A DNA stretch of 64,000 nt from Paraburkholderia megapolitana (GCF_007556815.1 NZ_CP041743.1:2453001-2517000), one strand, 5' to 3'; counted from the first letter of the stretch, positions 37,803 through 47,990 are shown. The notes: generated by a model not told the origin, from the sequence alone. Numbers and translations: made by a program.

Positions 37803-37911
37803 ATGTACATCGGATAGGGATCGATCTGGCCGCCGCGTGGTCGTACTACCCGCATCACCGTACTATCGGCATGCAGATCCGCTGCGTTCCTTTCCCCGGA
37901 GAACGAAGTTC

Positions 37912-38328
37912 ATGACCAATCGCGCGAACCAGATCCTTCCGCATCATCGCTTTGCCCCGTCGCTTGCTGCACCGCTCGCGTGTATTCAAGGCACTATCAG
38001 TCGCGTGTTCGCGAGCCCCGAGAATCACCATGGCGCGAACCATCAGCAGTTCATCGTAACGATCGACAAGGTGGTGAAGTTCGACGGCGGTACCCAGAAT
38101 CTCGTCGGCACCGAAGTCTTCCTCGCGGTGCGTTTCGGCGACAGCGAAGGGCTGGCTCATGAAATTCCTGGCCTGCAGGCAGGCCAGCCCATCGAGGCGC
38201 AGGGCGAGTACATCGCCGAAGCCAGCGCCTATCCCACCGAAGACAACGACAACCCCGTGCTGGCCGTGCTGCACTTCACGCATCATCCGGTGGGTTATGT
38301 GCTGTATCAGGGGCAGTACTACAGCTGA
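37912..38328 (+). CDS. Small conserved-looking protein, possibly OB-fold (DUF3465-like)
   Basis: 138 residues, soluble. Segments QGTISRVF, HQQFIVTID, VFLAVRFGD, IPGLQAGQPIEAQGEYI and LHFTHHPVGYVLYQGQYY alternate as beta strands and resemble the DUF3465 order (HQ-F, GD-V-F-G-Y, HWTH-G-Y). The similarity is by eye only. The start at 37912 is chosen because codon usage changes there; a longer frame upstream overlaps the aldo/keto reductase. The function is unknown. Confidence 0.55.
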   Translation: MTNRANQILPHHRFAPSLAAPLACIQGTISRVFASPENHHGANHQQFIVTIDKVVKFDGGTQNLVGTEVFLAVRFGDSEGLAHEIPGLQAGQPIEAQGEYIAEASAYPTEDNDNPVLAVLHFTHHPVGYVLYQGQYYS

Positions 38329-38664
38329 CCTGTTTCGTACGCTTTCTCCCTCATTTAGTCCGCTCGCCGGGCCGTCGTCAGGAAACTGGCGATGTGCCCG
38401 CGTCCACGTCCGCACTGAGCGCGAGACCTAAACATTTCATTTGTATCAGTTTGTGTTTCCGGCGCAGATTTTTGTGACGCGCATTTTACAATGGCGCCCT
38501 GAAGGTTGAATGCCAGTCCGACCCCGTTTAGAGACGAACGAGGGGCTTTGTGCGCTTTTGCGTGCTGAAGCCGGCTGGATGCATGATCGGGACCGGTTGC
38601 GACAGTCGCGTGGTAGCGCGTCTGTCGGAAGCATCGGTCCCGGCAAATCGAGCAGGAGTCGAAC
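38329..38664. other. Intergenic region before the NlpD-like gene
   Basis: 336 bases without a gene. A TACAAT box at about 38488 has no clear -35 partner. GGAG 7 nt before the next ATG serves as ribosome site. Confidence 0.35.
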
Positions 38665-39588
38665 ATGTTGGGAAGTCGTTTCGACATCACGAAGATCGGT
38701 CTCGTGAGCCTTGGGCTCGCGATCGTAGTGAGTGGGTGTACGAACGTTGCACAGCAGAACCCGCAGACCATCGGCGCAGCGCCTGTCGCGTCGGCGTCTA
38801 CGGCAGTTGCGTCCGGCACCGAGGTGCCGACGGGGGCGGCCAGCCAGCCGGCAGCTACGCCGGCGCCGGCGCAGTTCTACGAGGTCCAGCGCGGCGATAC
38901 GTTGAGCCGCATTGCGCAGGATCACAATTGCAGCGTGGCCGATCTGCAGACGTGGAACGGCCTGAAGCGCGCGGGTCGTCTGAAGGCCGGGCAGACCTTG
39001 CGTCTTTCGCCGCCCGATGCGGGGAGCACCGATGCTTCTTCGCAAACGGCGAAGCCTGTGAACGCGTCGAGCGCCTCGAATGCGGCAGCCGCAAGTGCGT
39101 CGAGCACATCGAGCGCCTCGAGCGCCAATGCAACGGATGCGACGACGGATACCTCCGCCGCCCCCGATCCCGCAGTCAAACGTCAGGTGATGGCACAGAC
39201 TGCCCGTCACGCGAGCCGTGTCGCATTGGCATGGCCTGCGCAGGGCAAGGTCGTCGAGTCGTTCCAGCCTGGTGAAACGCGTGGCATCGAGATCAGCGGC
39301 AAGCCGGGCGATCCAATACGTGCGGCCGCGAGCGGCAAGGTCATGTATGCCGGCACCGGGCTCAACGAATACGGCAGCCTGATCATCGTCCAGCACAACA
39401 AGGATTTTCTGACGGCTTACTCGCACAACCGCAAGCTGCTCGTGAAGACCGGCGATTTCGTGCAGCAAGGGCAGCAGATCGCGGAGATGGGCGACGAAAA
39501 CAATTCGCGTGTTGCGTTGTTGTTCGAAGTGCGGCGCGACGGCAAGCCGGTCGATCCGATGCCGTATCTGCCGGGTAAGCAAGGTTGA
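38665..39588 (+). CDS. NlpD-like lipoprotein with LysM and degenerate M23 domain
   Basis: 307 residues: lipobox VVSGC (about residue 25), a LysM domain (YEVQRGDTLSRIAQDHNCSV) that binds peptidoglycan, a Ser/Ala-rich linker (about 110-165) and a C-terminal LytM/M23 domain. The zinc ligands of active M23 enzymes are missing (the HxH site reads ALLFEVR), as in NlpD and EnvC, which activate amidases rather than cut. It is not next to rpoS, so it is likely an NlpD paralogue acting in daughter-cell separation or envelope upkeep. Confidence 0.82.
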   Translation: MLGSRFDITKIGLVSLGLAIVVSGCTNVAQQNPQTIGAAPVASASTAVASGTEVPTGAASQPAATPAPAQFYEVQRGDTLSRIAQDHNCSVADLQTWNGLKRAGRLKAGQTLRLSPPDAGSTDASSQTAKPVNASSASNAAAASASSTSSASSANATDATTDTSAAPDPAVKRQVMAQTARHASRVALAWPAQGKVVESFQPGETRGIEISGKPGDPIRAAASGKVMYAGTGLNEYGSLIIVQHNKDFLTAYSHNRKLLVKTGDFVQQGQQIAEMGDENNSRVALLFEVRRDGKPVDPMPYLPGKQG

Positions 39589-39664
39589 GTTTGTTCGCGT
39601 GAAATGAAGCAACGCTGGCTTCCGTGCAAACTGCCGGCGTCTTCACTCGATTTCAGCTTCACAT

Positions 39665-39707
39665 AAAGCACTAGCCCCGGCGTTTGAGTCGCCGGGGCTA
39701 GTGCTTT
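39665..39707. terminator. Bidirectional terminator between nlpD-like gene and prpF
   Basis: Perfect 18-bp stem (AAAGCACTAGCCCCGGCG and complement) with a 7-nt loop, between two convergent genes. The A-run on the left arm and T-run on the right give a U-tract for transcripts from either side. It is among the clearest hairpins in the window. Confidence 0.88.
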
Positions 39708-39723
39708 GTCGCGTGCGTGGATC

Positions 39724-40914
39724 TTAAAACGTATCGCCGGGAACCCGCACCCAGCCTTCCATCAACACGCGCGCACTGCGGCTCATGATGGCTTTCTTCA
39801 CGACCCATTCGCCGTCTACCTGGCTGGCCTCGGCACCGACGCGCAGCGTGCCCGACGGATGACCAAAGCGCACCGCCTGGCGTTCGCCGCCACCAGCGGC
39901 GAGATTCACGAGCGTGCCCGGAATCGCGGCCGCGGTGCCGATGGCGACGGCAGCGGTGCCCATCATCGCGTGATGCAGCTTGCCCATCGACATCGCGCGC
40001 ACCAGCAAATCGACATCCGTAGCAGCAACCTGTTTGCCGCTGGAGGCCACATACCCGGCAGGTCGCGCGACGAACGCGACTTTCGGCGTGTGCTGCCGCG
40101 TCGCGATTTCATCGATATGCTTGATCAGCCCCATGCGCACCGCACCGTGCGCGCGGATCGTCTCGAACTTCGCCAGCGCCTTGTCGTCGCTATTGATCGC
40201 GTCCTGCAACTCGGTGCCCTTATAACCAATCGCCTCAGCGTCGACGAAAATCGTCGGAATGCCCGCGTTGATCATGGTGGCCTTCAACGTGCCGACGCCC
40301 GGCACATCGAGATCGTCGATCAGATTGCCGGTAGGGAACATCGCACCGCCCACGCCTTCTTCTTCGGCGGCGGGATCGAGGAACTCGAGTTGTACTTCGG
40401 CGGCGGTGAAGGTCACACCGTCCAGTTCGAAGCTGCCGGTTTCCTGCACCGCGCCATCGGTGATGGGCACGTGACCGATGATGGTCTTGCCGATATTCGC
40501 TTGCCAGATCCTCACGACGGCCACACCGTTGTGCGGAATACGGCCCGGATCGACGAGCCCGGCGCTGATGGCAAACGGCCCCACCGCGGCTGACAGATTG
40601 CCGCAATTGCCGCTCCAGTCCACAAACGCCTTATCGATGGATACCTGGCCGAACAGATAGTCGACGTCGTGATCGGGCTTGCTGCTCTTCGAGATGATGA
40701 CGGTCTTGCTCGTGCTCGACGTCGCCCCCCCCATGCCGTCGATCTGTTTGCCGTACGGGTCCGGACTACCGATCACCCGCAGTAGCAAGGCATCGCGAGC
40801 CGCGCCGGGTACCTGCGCGGCTTCGGGCAAATCCTGCAGACGGAAGAACACGCCTTTGCTGGTGCCGCCACGCATGTAGGTGGCGGGAATCTTGATCTGC
40901 GGTACGTGTGCCAT
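39724..40914 (-). CDS. prpF: 2-methylaconitate cis-trans isomerase
   Basis: 396 residues of the PrpF family (diaminopimelate-epimerase-like fold): ATYMRGGTSKGVFF near the start, GGATSSTSKTVI and the catalytic-pocket phrase WSGNCGNLSAAVGPFA. It isomerises the 2-methylaconitate formed by AcnD so that an aconitase can complete the methylcitrate cycle. It is the last gene of prpB-prpC-acnD-prpF, 105 bp after acnD, and ends at a strong bidirectional hairpin. Confidence 0.93.
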   Translation of the reverse strand: MAHVPQIKIPATYMRGGTSKGVFFRLQDLPEAAQVPGAARDALLLRVIGSPDPYGKQIDGMGGATSSTSKTVIISKSSKPDHDVDYLFGQVSIDKAFVDWSGNCGNLSAAVGPFAISAGLVDPGRIPHNGVAVVRIWQANIGKTIIGHVPITDGAVQETGSFELDGVTFTAAEVQLEFLDPAAEEEGVGGAMFPTGNLIDDLDVPGVGTLKATMINAGIPTIFVDAEAIGYKGTELQDAINSDDKALAKFETIRAHGAVRMGLIKHIDEIATRQHTPKVAFVARPAGYVASSGKQVAATDVDLLVRAMSMGKLHHAMMGTAAVAIGTAAAIPGTLVNLAAGGGERQAVRFGHPSGTLRVGAEASQVDGEWVVKKAIMSRSARVLMEGWVRVPGDTF

Positions 40915-41019
40915 GGCGTAGTTTTGTCCTGTTAAGACGCGGGCGGACCATCACTGCATCGCCCGCGTATCAAGCTCGGCGCACAACACAACACTGCTGT
41001 GCGTCGTTGTTTCTGTCCA

Positions 41020-43617
41020 TCAAGCCGCTGCTTTCGACGACTCAAGAAAGTCCTGCGCAAAGCGCTGCAGCACGCCGCCTGCTTCGTAGATCGACACTTC
41101 TTCCGCGGTGTCGAGACGGCAGGTTACCGGCACTTCGACGCGCTCGCCGTTCTTGCGGTGGATAACAAGCGTGAGGTCGGTGCGCGGTTTGCGCTCGCCG
41201 GTCACATCGAAGGTTTCGGTGCCGTCGATGCCGAGCGTCAGACGGTTCACGCCCGGTTTGAACTCGAGCGGCAATACACCCATCCCCACCAGATTGGTCC
41301 GGTGAATGCGTTCGAACCCTTCGGCGACGATCGCTTCGGCACCGGCGAGACGTACGCCTTTAGCGGCCCAGTCGCGCGACGAGCCCTGGCCGTAGTCGGC
41401 CCCGGCAATCACGATCAGCGGCTGCTTGCGTTCCATGTAGGTTTCGATCGCTTCCCACATGCGCGTGACCTTGCCTTCAGGTTCGATGCGGGCAAGCGAA
41501 CCGGCTTTCACCTTGCCGTCTTCGAGCACCATCTCGTTCTTCAACGTGGGGTTGGCGAAGGTGGCGCGCTGCGCGGTCAGGTGATCGCCGCGGTGGGTTG
41601 CATACGAGTTGAAATCCTCTTCGGGCAAGCCCATTTTCGCCAGATACTCGCCCGATGCGCTGTCGGGCAGGATCGCGTTGGACGGCGACAGGTGGTCGGT
41701 GGTGATGTTGTCCCCGAGTACGGCGAGCGCACGCATGCCCGCGAGCGTGCGCTCGCTGGCCAGCGCGCCTTCCCAATACGGCGGGCGGCGGATGTAAGTA
41801 CTCATCGGGCGCCAGTCGTACAGCGGATCGGCGCGCTCGCCGGTGTCGGCGGTGACGGCAAACATCGGCTCGTACACCTTGCGGAACTGTTCCGGCTTCA
41901 CGCTCGAAGCAACGATCGTGTCGATCTCTTCGTCGGATGGCCAGATGTCCTTGAGCATCACCGGATTGCCGGCGGCGTCGGTGCCGAGCACATCCTTCTC
42001 GATGTCGAAGCGGATCGTGCCGGCAATCGCATACGCGACCACCAGCGGCGGCGAGGCGAGGAAAGCCTGCTTCGCATACGGATGAATCCGGCCGTCGAAG
42101 TTGCGGTTGCCGGACAGTACCGCGGTCGCATACAGATCGCGCTCGACGATTTCCTTCTGGATCACCGGGTCCAGCGCACCGGACATGCCGTTGCACGACG
42201 TGCACGCATAAGCGACCACGCCGAAGCCGAGCTGCTCCAGTTCCGGCAGCAGCTTCGCTTCTTCCAGGTAAAGCGTGACCGCTTTCGAGCCCGGCGCCAG
42301 CGAACTCTTGACCCACGGCTTGCGCGTCAGGCCATGTCGATTGGCATTGCGCGCGAGCAGCGCCGCAGCAATCATGTTGCGCGGATTGTTGGTGTTCGTG
42401 CAGCTCGTGATCGCGGCAATGATCACGGCGCCGTCGGGCATCAGCCCCGGCTCGTTCTCGATCTTGCCGCTGATCCCGCGCGCGGCCAGCTCCGACACCG
42501 GCAACCGGCGATGCGGATTCGACGGACCGGCGAGCGTACGAACCACAGTCGAGAGATCGAACTTCAGCACGCGCTCGTATTGCGCAGTCTTCAGGCTGTC
42601 GGCCCACAGACCGGTTTCCTTCGCGTACGTTTCGACGAGTTTGACGAGTTCGTCGTCGCGGCCCGTGAGCTTGAGGTACTTGATAGTCTGCTCGTCGATG
42701 TAGAACATCGCGGCCGTCGCACCGAATTCAGGTGCCATGTTGGCGATCGTGGCGCGGTCGCCGAGCGTGAGGTTCGCGGTGCCTTCGCCATAAAACTCGA
42801 GATACGCGCCAACCACTTTTTCTTTGCGCAGGAATTCGGTCAGCGACAACACGGTGTCGGTCGCCGTGATCCCCGGGCCAGGTTTGCCGGTGAGTTCCAC
42901 GCCAACGATATCCGGCAGCCGCATATACGAGGCACGCCCCAGCATCACGCTTTCGGCTTCGAGCCCGCCCACACCGATGGCGATCACGCCGAGCGCATCG
43001 ACCATCGGCGTATGCGAATCGGTGCCGACCAGCGTATCGGGAAACGCGACACCGTCTTTCACCTGCACGACCGGGCTCATCCGCTCTAGGTTGATCTGGT
43101 GCAGGATGCCGTTGCCGGGCGGAATCACGTCGACGTTCTTGAACGCCTTCTTGGTCCAGTTGATGAAGTCGAAGCGGTCTTCGTTGCGCCGGTCTTCGAT
43201 GGCGCGGTTCTTGTCGAACGCGTCGGGATCGAAGCCACCACATTCCACCGCAAGCGAATGGTCCACCACCAGTTGTGTCGGCACGACCGGGTTGACCCGC
43301 GCCGGATCGCCGCCTTGTGCGGCGATCGCATCGCGCAGACCGGCGAGGTCGACGAGCGCGGTCTGGCCGAGAATGTCGTGGCAGACCACGCGCGCCGGAA
43401 ACCACGGGAAGTCGAGGTCGCGCTTGCGTTCGATGATCTGCCTGAGCGAGGCATCGAGCGATGCCGGGTCGCAACGGCGCACGAGATTCTCGGCGAGCAC
43501 GCGCGAGGTGTACGGCAGCGTGTCGTACGCGCCCGGCTGGAGCGCCTCGACCGCGGCGCGCGTGTCGAAGAAGTCCAGCTTCGCGCCTGGCAGGGGTTTG
43601 CGGTTTGCAGTGTTCAT
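41020..43617 (-). CDS. acnD: Fe/S-dependent 2-methylcitrate dehydratase AcnD
   Basis: 865 residues of the aconitase superfamily. The 4Fe-4S cysteines are in AITSCTNTNNPRN and ACTSCNGMSGALD; substrate-binding segments include SHTPMVDALGVIAIGVGG and GADYGQGSSRDWAAKG. AcnD (with PrpF) replaces PrpD in many proteobacteria and dehydrates 2-methylcitrate. The start at 43617 (MNTANRKPLPGAKLDFFDTR) is the family start. It follows prpC after 116 bp that contain a tandem 13-bp repeat. Confidence 0.93.
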   Translation of the reverse strand: MNTANRKPLPGAKLDFFDTRAAVEALQPGAYDTLPYTSRVLAENLVRRCDPASLDASLRQIIERKRDLDFPWFPARVVCHDILGQTALVDLAGLRDAIAAQGGDPARVNPVVPTQLVVDHSLAVECGGFDPDAFDKNRAIEDRRNEDRFDFINWTKKAFKNVDVIPPGNGILHQINLERMSPVVQVKDGVAFPDTLVGTDSHTPMVDALGVIAIGVGGLEAESVMLGRASYMRLPDIVGVELTGKPGPGITATDTVLSLTEFLRKEKVVGAYLEFYGEGTANLTLGDRATIANMAPEFGATAAMFYIDEQTIKYLKLTGRDDELVKLVETYAKETGLWADSLKTAQYERVLKFDLSTVVRTLAGPSNPHRRLPVSELAARGISGKIENEPGLMPDGAVIIAAITSCTNTNNPRNMIAAALLARNANRHGLTRKPWVKSSLAPGSKAVTLYLEEAKLLPELEQLGFGVVAYACTSCNGMSGALDPVIQKEIVERDLYATAVLSGNRNFDGRIHPYAKQAFLASPPLVVAYAIAGTIRFDIEKDVLGTDAAGNPVMLKDIWPSDEEIDTIVASSVKPEQFRKVYEPMFAVTADTGERADPLYDWRPMSTYIRRPPYWEGALASERTLAGMRALAVLGDNITTDHLSPSNAILPDSASGEYLAKMGLPEEDFNSYATHRGDHLTAQRATFANPTLKNEMVLEDGKVKAGSLARIEPEGKVTRMWEAIETYMERKQPLIVIAGADYGQGSSRDWAAKGVRLAGAEAIVAEGFERIHRTNLVGMGVLPLEFKPGVNRLTLGIDGTETFDVTGERKPRTDLTLVIHRKNGERVEVPVTCRLDTAEEVSIYEAGGVLQRFAQDFLESSKAAA

Positions 43618-43706
43618 ACCGTGGGGAATATAAGAATGTGGTGCTCTGCATGGGGGCGTCTTGCCGGACATCGCAGGACGTCAGCGGCAATTATCCCCCT
43701 TTCCCG

Positions 43707-43732
43707 ATCAGCGCTTCACATCAGCGCTTCAC
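43707..43732. repeat. Tandem 13-bp duplication between prpC and acnD
   Basis: ATCAGCGCTTCAC occurs twice head to tail (43707-43719 and 43720-43732), ending one base before the prpC stop codon. It looks like a replication-slippage duplication in a spacer; no function is indicated. Confidence 0.6.
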
Positions 43733-43733
43733 A

Positions 43734-44900
43734 TCAACGTTTCGCGCGCGGCACGAATTTCAGGTTCTCCGGGCCAGTGTAATTCGCGCTCGGCCGGATG
43801 ATCTTGTTGTCGATGCGCTGCTCGATGATGTGCGCGCTCCAGCCAGCCGTGCGCGCGATCACGAACAGCGGCGTGAACATCGCTGTCGGCACACCCATCA
43901 TGTGGTACGACACGGCGCTGAACCAGTCGAGATTCGGGAACATCTTCTTGACGTCCCACATCACGCTCTCCAGCCGTTCCGCGATATCGAACAGCTTCAG
44001 GTTCGACGCTTCCTTCGAGAGCTTGCGTGCCACTTCCTTGATCACCTTGTTGCGCGGATCGGAGATCGTGTACACCGGGTGGCCGAAGCCGATCACGACT
44101 TCCTTGTTCTCGACGCGCTTGCGGATGTCGGCTTCTGCATCATCTGGGCCTGTGTAGCGCGACTGGATCTCGAAGGCGACTTCGTTTGCGCCGCCGTGCT
44201 TCGGACCGCGCAGCGCACCGATCGCACCGGTAATCGCCGAGTACAGATCCGAACCCGTGCCGGCGATCACGCGGCCGGTGAAGGTCGACGCGTTGAATTC
44301 ATGCTCGGCGTACAGGTTCAGCGACACATGCATTGCATCGACCCACGACTTCGACGGCGCAACGCCGTGCAGCAGATGCAGGAAATGACCGCCGATCGAA
44401 TCGTCGTCGGTCTCGACCTCGATGCGCTTACCGTTATGCGAGTAGTGATACCAGTAGAGCAGCATCGAGCCGAACGAGGCCATCAGGCGGTCGGCGATAT
44501 CGCGCGCGCCGGGCAGATTGTGGTCGTCCTTCTCCGGCAGTACCGTGCCGAGCACCGATGCGCCGGTGCGCATCACGTCCATCGGGTGGGCGGAGGCGGG
44601 AATCCATTCGAGCGCGGCCTTCAGGTTCGCTGGCAGGCCGCGCAGCGCCTTGAGCTTCGTCTTGTAGGCGGCGAGTTCGGCGGTGTTCGGCAGCTTCTCG
44701 TGCACGAGCAGATAAGCGATCTCTTCGAATTCGCACGCACCGGCGATATCGAGAATGTCGTAGCCGCGGTAGTGCAGGTCGTTGCCCGTGCGGCCAACCG
44801 TGCACAGAGCCGTGTTTCCTGCTGTCACGCCCGACAGGGCGACGGACTTTTTCGGTTTGAACGCACCTGCGTTCGGGGTGCTGTTGTCTGCTTCGCTCAT
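43734..44900 (-). CDS. prpC: 2-methylcitrate synthase
   Basis: 388 residues of the citrate-synthase fold. Catalytic residues are seen in AEHEFNAST (His), GFGHPVYT (His) and the C-terminal [13 protein letters not shown] region. It condenses propionyl-CoA with oxaloacetate. The start at 44900 ([22 protein letters not shown]) follows a small gap after prpB; the frame upstream overlaps prpB. Its placement in the operon excludes the housekeeping citrate synthase. Confidence 0.93.
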   Translation of the reverse strand: MSEADNSTPNAGAFKPKKSVALSGVTAGNTALCTVGRTGNDLHYRGYDILDIAGACEFEEIAYLLVHEKLPNTAELAAYKTKLKALRGLPANLKAALEWIPASAHPMDVMRTGASVLGTVLPEKDDHNLPGARDIADRLMASFGSMLLYWYHYSHNGKRIEVETDDDSIGGHFLHLLHGVAPSKSWVDAMHVSLNLYAEHEFNASTFTGRVIAGTGSDLYSAITGAIGALRGPKHGGANEVAFEIQSRYTGPDDAEADIRKRVENKEVVIGFGHPVYTISDPRNKVIKEVARKLSKEASNLKLFDIAERLESVMWDVKKMFPNLDWFSAVSYHMMGVPTAMFTPLFVIARTAGWSAHIIEQRIDNKIIRPSANYTGPENLKFVPRAKR

Positions 44901-44934
44901 CGTGTTTCTCCGGCTGTGTTCGTTACAGTGGCGG

Positions 44935-45831
44935 TTACTTTTGTGCGGCAAACAGCGCGTCGAGTTTGTCCTCGTACGCGTGATAGCCGAGGTAGCGATA
45001 GAGATCGGCACGTGACTGCATCGTATCGACGGCTGCTTTCTGTGTGCCGTCGCGCATCACCGTCTCGTAGAAGTTCAGCGCTGCGGCGTTCATCGCGCGG
45101 TAGGCGCCACAGCAGTACAGCGCGATATCGACGTTCGCTTCGCGCAACTCGGTTGTCGTGAAGAACGGTGTCGAACCGAACTCCGTCAGGTTGGCGAGGA
45201 TCGGCACTTTTACAGCGGCCTTGAAACGGCGGTAGTCGTCGAGCGTGCGCATCGCTTCCGGGAAAATCATGTCGGCGCCGGCCTCGACATACGCGATGGC
45301 GCGCTCGATCGCGGCGTCGATGCCTTCGGCGTCGGCGGCGTCCGTGCGGGCCATGATCACGAAATGATCGTCGGTGCGCGCATCGACGGCGGCCTTCACG
45401 CGGTCGACCATTTCAGCGGTCGGCACGCATTCCTTGCCCGGCCGGTGGCCGCAGCGCTTCTGTCCGACCTGATCCTCGAGATGCACGGCGGCAACGCCTG
45501 CCTTGATGAACGAGCGGACCGTGCGCGCGATGTTGAAGGCGCCGCCCCAGCCGGTGTCGATGTCGACCAGCAGCGGCAGGTTGGTCGCATCGGTGATGCG
45601 GCGCGCGTCGGTCAGGACGTCGTCCATTGTGCTGATGCCGAGATCGGGCACGCCGAGCGAATTCGCGGCCACGCCGCCACCCGACAGATACACAGCCTTG
45701 AAGCCGACCGCTTCGGCCATCTTCGCCGCATAAGCGGTGATGGTGCCGACTACCTGCAACGGTTGCCCTTCGGCAACTGCCGTGCGGAACTGCGCGCCGG
45801 CGCTCGCCGGGGATCGATGTGCTGCGTTCAT
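44935..45831 (-). CDS. prpB: 2-methylisocitrate lyase
   Basis: 298 residues of the isocitrate-lyase/PEP-mutase family, with the catalytic Cys in [11 protein letters not shown] and the Mg-binding region [13 protein letters not shown]. It splits 2-methylisocitrate into pyruvate and succinate. AGGAGG precedes ATG 45831 with ideal spacing. It is the first gene of the operon, behind a -24/-12 promoter and a PrpR-type palindrome, and divergent from prpR. Confidence 0.94.
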   Translation of the reverse strand: MNAAHRSPASAGAQFRTAVAEGQPLQVVGTITAYAAKMAEAVGFKAVYLSGGGVAANSLGVPDLGISTMDDVLTDARRITDATNLPLLVDIDTGWGGAFNIARTVRSFIKAGVAAVHLEDQVGQKRCGHRPGKECVPTAEMVDRVKAAVDARTDDHFVIMARTDAADAEGIDAAIERAIAYVEAGADMIFPEAMRTLDDYRRFKAAVKVPILANLTEFGSTPFFTTTELREANVDIALYCCGAYRAMNAAALNFYETVMRDGTQKAAVDTMQSRADLYRYLGYHAYEDKLDALFAAQK

Positions 45832-45863
45832 GAAGCCTCCTGATAACAATGGCGTCGTGCTGT

Positions 45864-45878
45864 GCAAGGACCGGGCCA
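45864..45878 (-). promoter_or_regulatory. Sigma-54 (-24/-12) promoter of prpB
   Basis: On the minus strand the sequence reads TGGCCCG-GTCC-TTGC, which matches the RpoN consensus TGGCACG-N4-TTGC except one base, with exact 15-nt spacing. Transcription would start about 20 nt before the prpB ATG. The divergent gene encodes a sigma-54 activator, as expected. Confidence 0.75.
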
Positions 45879-45945
45879 GCGGGCGTGGAGTCGCCCAAGT
45901 GCTTGATTCGTCGCCGGAACTGTCCGTAGCTGTAGGGGCTGGAAA

Positions 45946-45980
45946 TTCCATTTATGAAATCTGAAATTTCATAAATGGAA
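45946..45980. promoter_or_regulatory. 35-bp palindrome, likely PrpR enhancer site
   Basis: Perfect 15-bp arms (TTCCATTTATGAAAT and complement) around a 5-bp spacer, about 70-100 bp upstream of the -24 element of prpB and about 45 bp before the prpR ATG. The distance suits an enhancer site for a hexameric AAA+ activator and could also mediate prpR autoregulation. Confidence 0.7.
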
Positions 45981-46025
45981 GAATGGTTCATAATCGCGGT
46001 TGCTTGAACATCGCGCTTGTCCATC

Positions 46026-47990
46026 ATGAACCGTCCTCTCGACACCCGCCCGCGCCCTCGCATCTGGGCCATCGGCATCAGCAAACTGCGCGACCTGTTT
46101 CGCGACATTGCCGGCGAATACGACAGTCGCGCCGAACTGCGGCTCGTGTCGCGCGGCTATGAAGACGCGGTCACCGAAATCGCCGCAGCCGGCGCGCAGC
46201 GGCCGGACATCGTGGTTGCGGCGGGCTCGAACGGCACGTATCTGAAAGCGCGCGTGCAGGTGCCGGTCGTGCTCGTTCATCCGACCGGTTTCGACGTCAT
46301 GCATGCGCTTGCGCGAGCCCGCCGCGATGCTTCGCCGGTCGCGCTCGTGACGCACGGTGAAACGCCGGCCGAAGTGCGTCGCTTCGTCGCGGCTTACGGC
46401 ATCGACGTGGTGTTTGCGTCGTATCAGTCCGCGCAGGACGCGGAGGTCTGCGTACTCGATCTGCGCGATCGCGGCATCGGCACGATCGTCGGGCCGGGCC
46501 TCGTCACCGACCTGGCCGCGCGGGCGGGCATGGGCGCGGTGTTCCTGTATTCGCGTGCGTCGGTGCGTGCCGCATTCGATACGGCACTCGACGTCGCGCA
46601 GGCCACGTCGAGCGAAGCGCTGCGCCGCCAGCGTCTCGACAACGTGTTGCAGCACCTGCGCGACGGCGTCGTCGCACTCGATGCGCAGGGCCGCGTCGAA
46701 GCGATCAACCAGCAGCTTGCACTTGCACTTGGCATCGATGCGGCGACGGCCGTCGGCCAGTCGCTGCTCGCGGTCGCGCCGGATCTGGCCGGTGCGATTC
46801 CCGATGCGGATGGCGAGACGCTGCAGACCGTGCGCGGTGTCGGGTATGTCGTGCATCGCGGGCCGCTCGTCGGCGCGGGACCGGATACGGCGACCGGCAG
46901 CGTGCTGACGTTTCACGAGTCGCGTGCGGTCGAGCGGCTCGATCGGACGTTGCGTTCGCGGCAACGCGCGCAGCAATTCGTTGCGCGTTACCGGCTCGAC
47001 GATCTGGTCGGCGAGTGTGCGGCGATCGAACGTGTGCGACAGCTCGCGCAGCGCTATGCGAAATCCGAGGCGACTGTGCTGATACTCGGCGAGAGCGGAA
47101 CGGGCAAGGAAATGGTCGCGCAGGGGATCCATTGCATCAGCGCGCGCCGCGATTTTCCGTTCGTGGCGATCAACTGTGGCGCGTTTCCCGAGGCGTTGCT
47201 CGAGAGCGAGTTGTTCGGCTACGAAGAGGGCGCTTTCACCGGTGCGCGGCGCGGCGGCAAGGCGGGACTTATCGAGGCGGCGCACCGCGGCACACTGTTT
47301 CTCGACGAGATCGGCGAGATGCCGTTGCCGTTGCAAAGCCGGTTGCTGCGCGTGCTGCAGGAGCGCGAAGTCGTGCGACTCGGTTCCACCGAACCGACGC
47401 GTATCGATATCCGCGTTGTCGCGGCCACGCATCGTGCGCTGACAGTCGCCGTCGATGCCGGCATGTTCCGCGCCGATCTCTACTACCGGCTCAACATCCT
47501 GAATCTCGTGTTGCCGCCGTTACGCGAGCGTTTGCCCGACGTGATGCCGCTCGCCGCCGAGTTACTGCGGCAGGCCGCGCGCCGCGAACCACGGCTGGTC
47601 GCACGCATTCGCACGCGCGACGATGCGGCTCGCGTGCTCGAGCAAATCGGCGAACCGCTGCGGCAGCATGCGTGGCCGGGCAATGTGCGGGAACTGCAGA
47701 ATGTGATCGAACGGATCGCGGTCGAACTCGCCGATAGCGAACCTGCTCGCGACGACGCTGCGAGCGTGCCGGCATTGACGCGCGACATGCTTCATTCGAT
47801 TGCACCCGAGGTGTTTGGGCACGCTCAGCAGGTAGCGGCCGCCCTGACGTTGCGTCAGCGCAGCCGGCGGGTCGAGGCGGAGCAGGTGCAGGCGGCACTC
47901 GATGCGTGCGGCGGCGATCGCGACGAGGCATGCCGGGCGCTTGGTATCAGCAAGACGACGCTGTGGCGCAAGCTTAATGGTGGGCGGTGA
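46026..47990 (+). CDS. prpR: Propionate catabolism operon regulator PrpR (sigma-54 activator)
   Basis: 654 residues: an N-terminal PrpR_N sensor domain (about 10-190), a PAS-like segment, an AAA+ domain with Walker A GESGTGKE (about 355), the sigma-54-contact loop GAFTGA (about 402) and Walker [12 protein letters not shown], then a Fis-type HTH at the C-terminus ([16 protein letters not shown]). It activates prpB in response to 2-methylcitrate in related bacteria. ATG 46026 is chosen; a TTG three codons earlier is possible. Confidence 0.93.
   Translation: MNRPLDTRPRPRIWAIGISKLRDLFRDIAGEYDSRAELRLVSRGYEDAVTEIAAAGAQRPDIVVAAGSNGTYLKARVQVPVVLVHPTGFDVMHALARARRDASPVALVTHGETPAEVRRFVAAYGIDVVFASYQSAQDAEVCVLDLRDRGIGTIVGPGLVTDLAARAGMGAVFLYSRASVRAAFDTALDVAQATSSEALRRQRLDNVLQHLRDGVVALDAQGRVEAINQQLALALGIDAATAVGQSLLAVAPDLAGAIPDADGETLQTVRGVGYVVHRGPLVGAGPDTATGSVLTFHESRAVERLDRTLRSRQRAQQFVARYRLDDLVGECAAIERVRQLAQRYAKSEATVLILGESGTGKEMVAQGIHCISARRDFPFVAINCGAFPEALLESELFGYEEGAFTGARRGGKAGLIEAAHRGTLFLDEIGEMPLPLQSRLLRVLQEREVVRLGSTEPTRIDIRVVAATHRALTVAVDAGMFRADLYYRLNILNLVLPPLRERLPDVMPLAAELLRQAARREPRLVARIRTRDDAARVLEQIGEPLRQHAWPGNVRELQNVIERIAVELADSEPARDDAASVPALTRDMLHSIAPEVFGHAQQVAAALTLRQRSRRVEAEQVQAALDACGGDRDEACRALGISKTTLWRKLNGGR

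Noticed and set aside
40999..43089. Long open frame antisense to acnD
   Set aside because: Arg/His-rich shadow of acnD, which has clear Fe-S motifs on the other strand.
43707..43732. Tandem repeat as a mobile-element scar
   Set aside because: No terminal inverted repeats or transposase remnant; simple slippage explains two head-to-tail copies.
43461..45161. Open frame antisense to prpC and the acnD start
   Set aside because: No recognisable domain; prpC and acnD are certain on the minus strand.
46017..46025. TTG start for prpR three codons before the ATG
   Set aside because: The ATG at 46026 is a stronger start and the extra codons show no conserved feature; not excluded.
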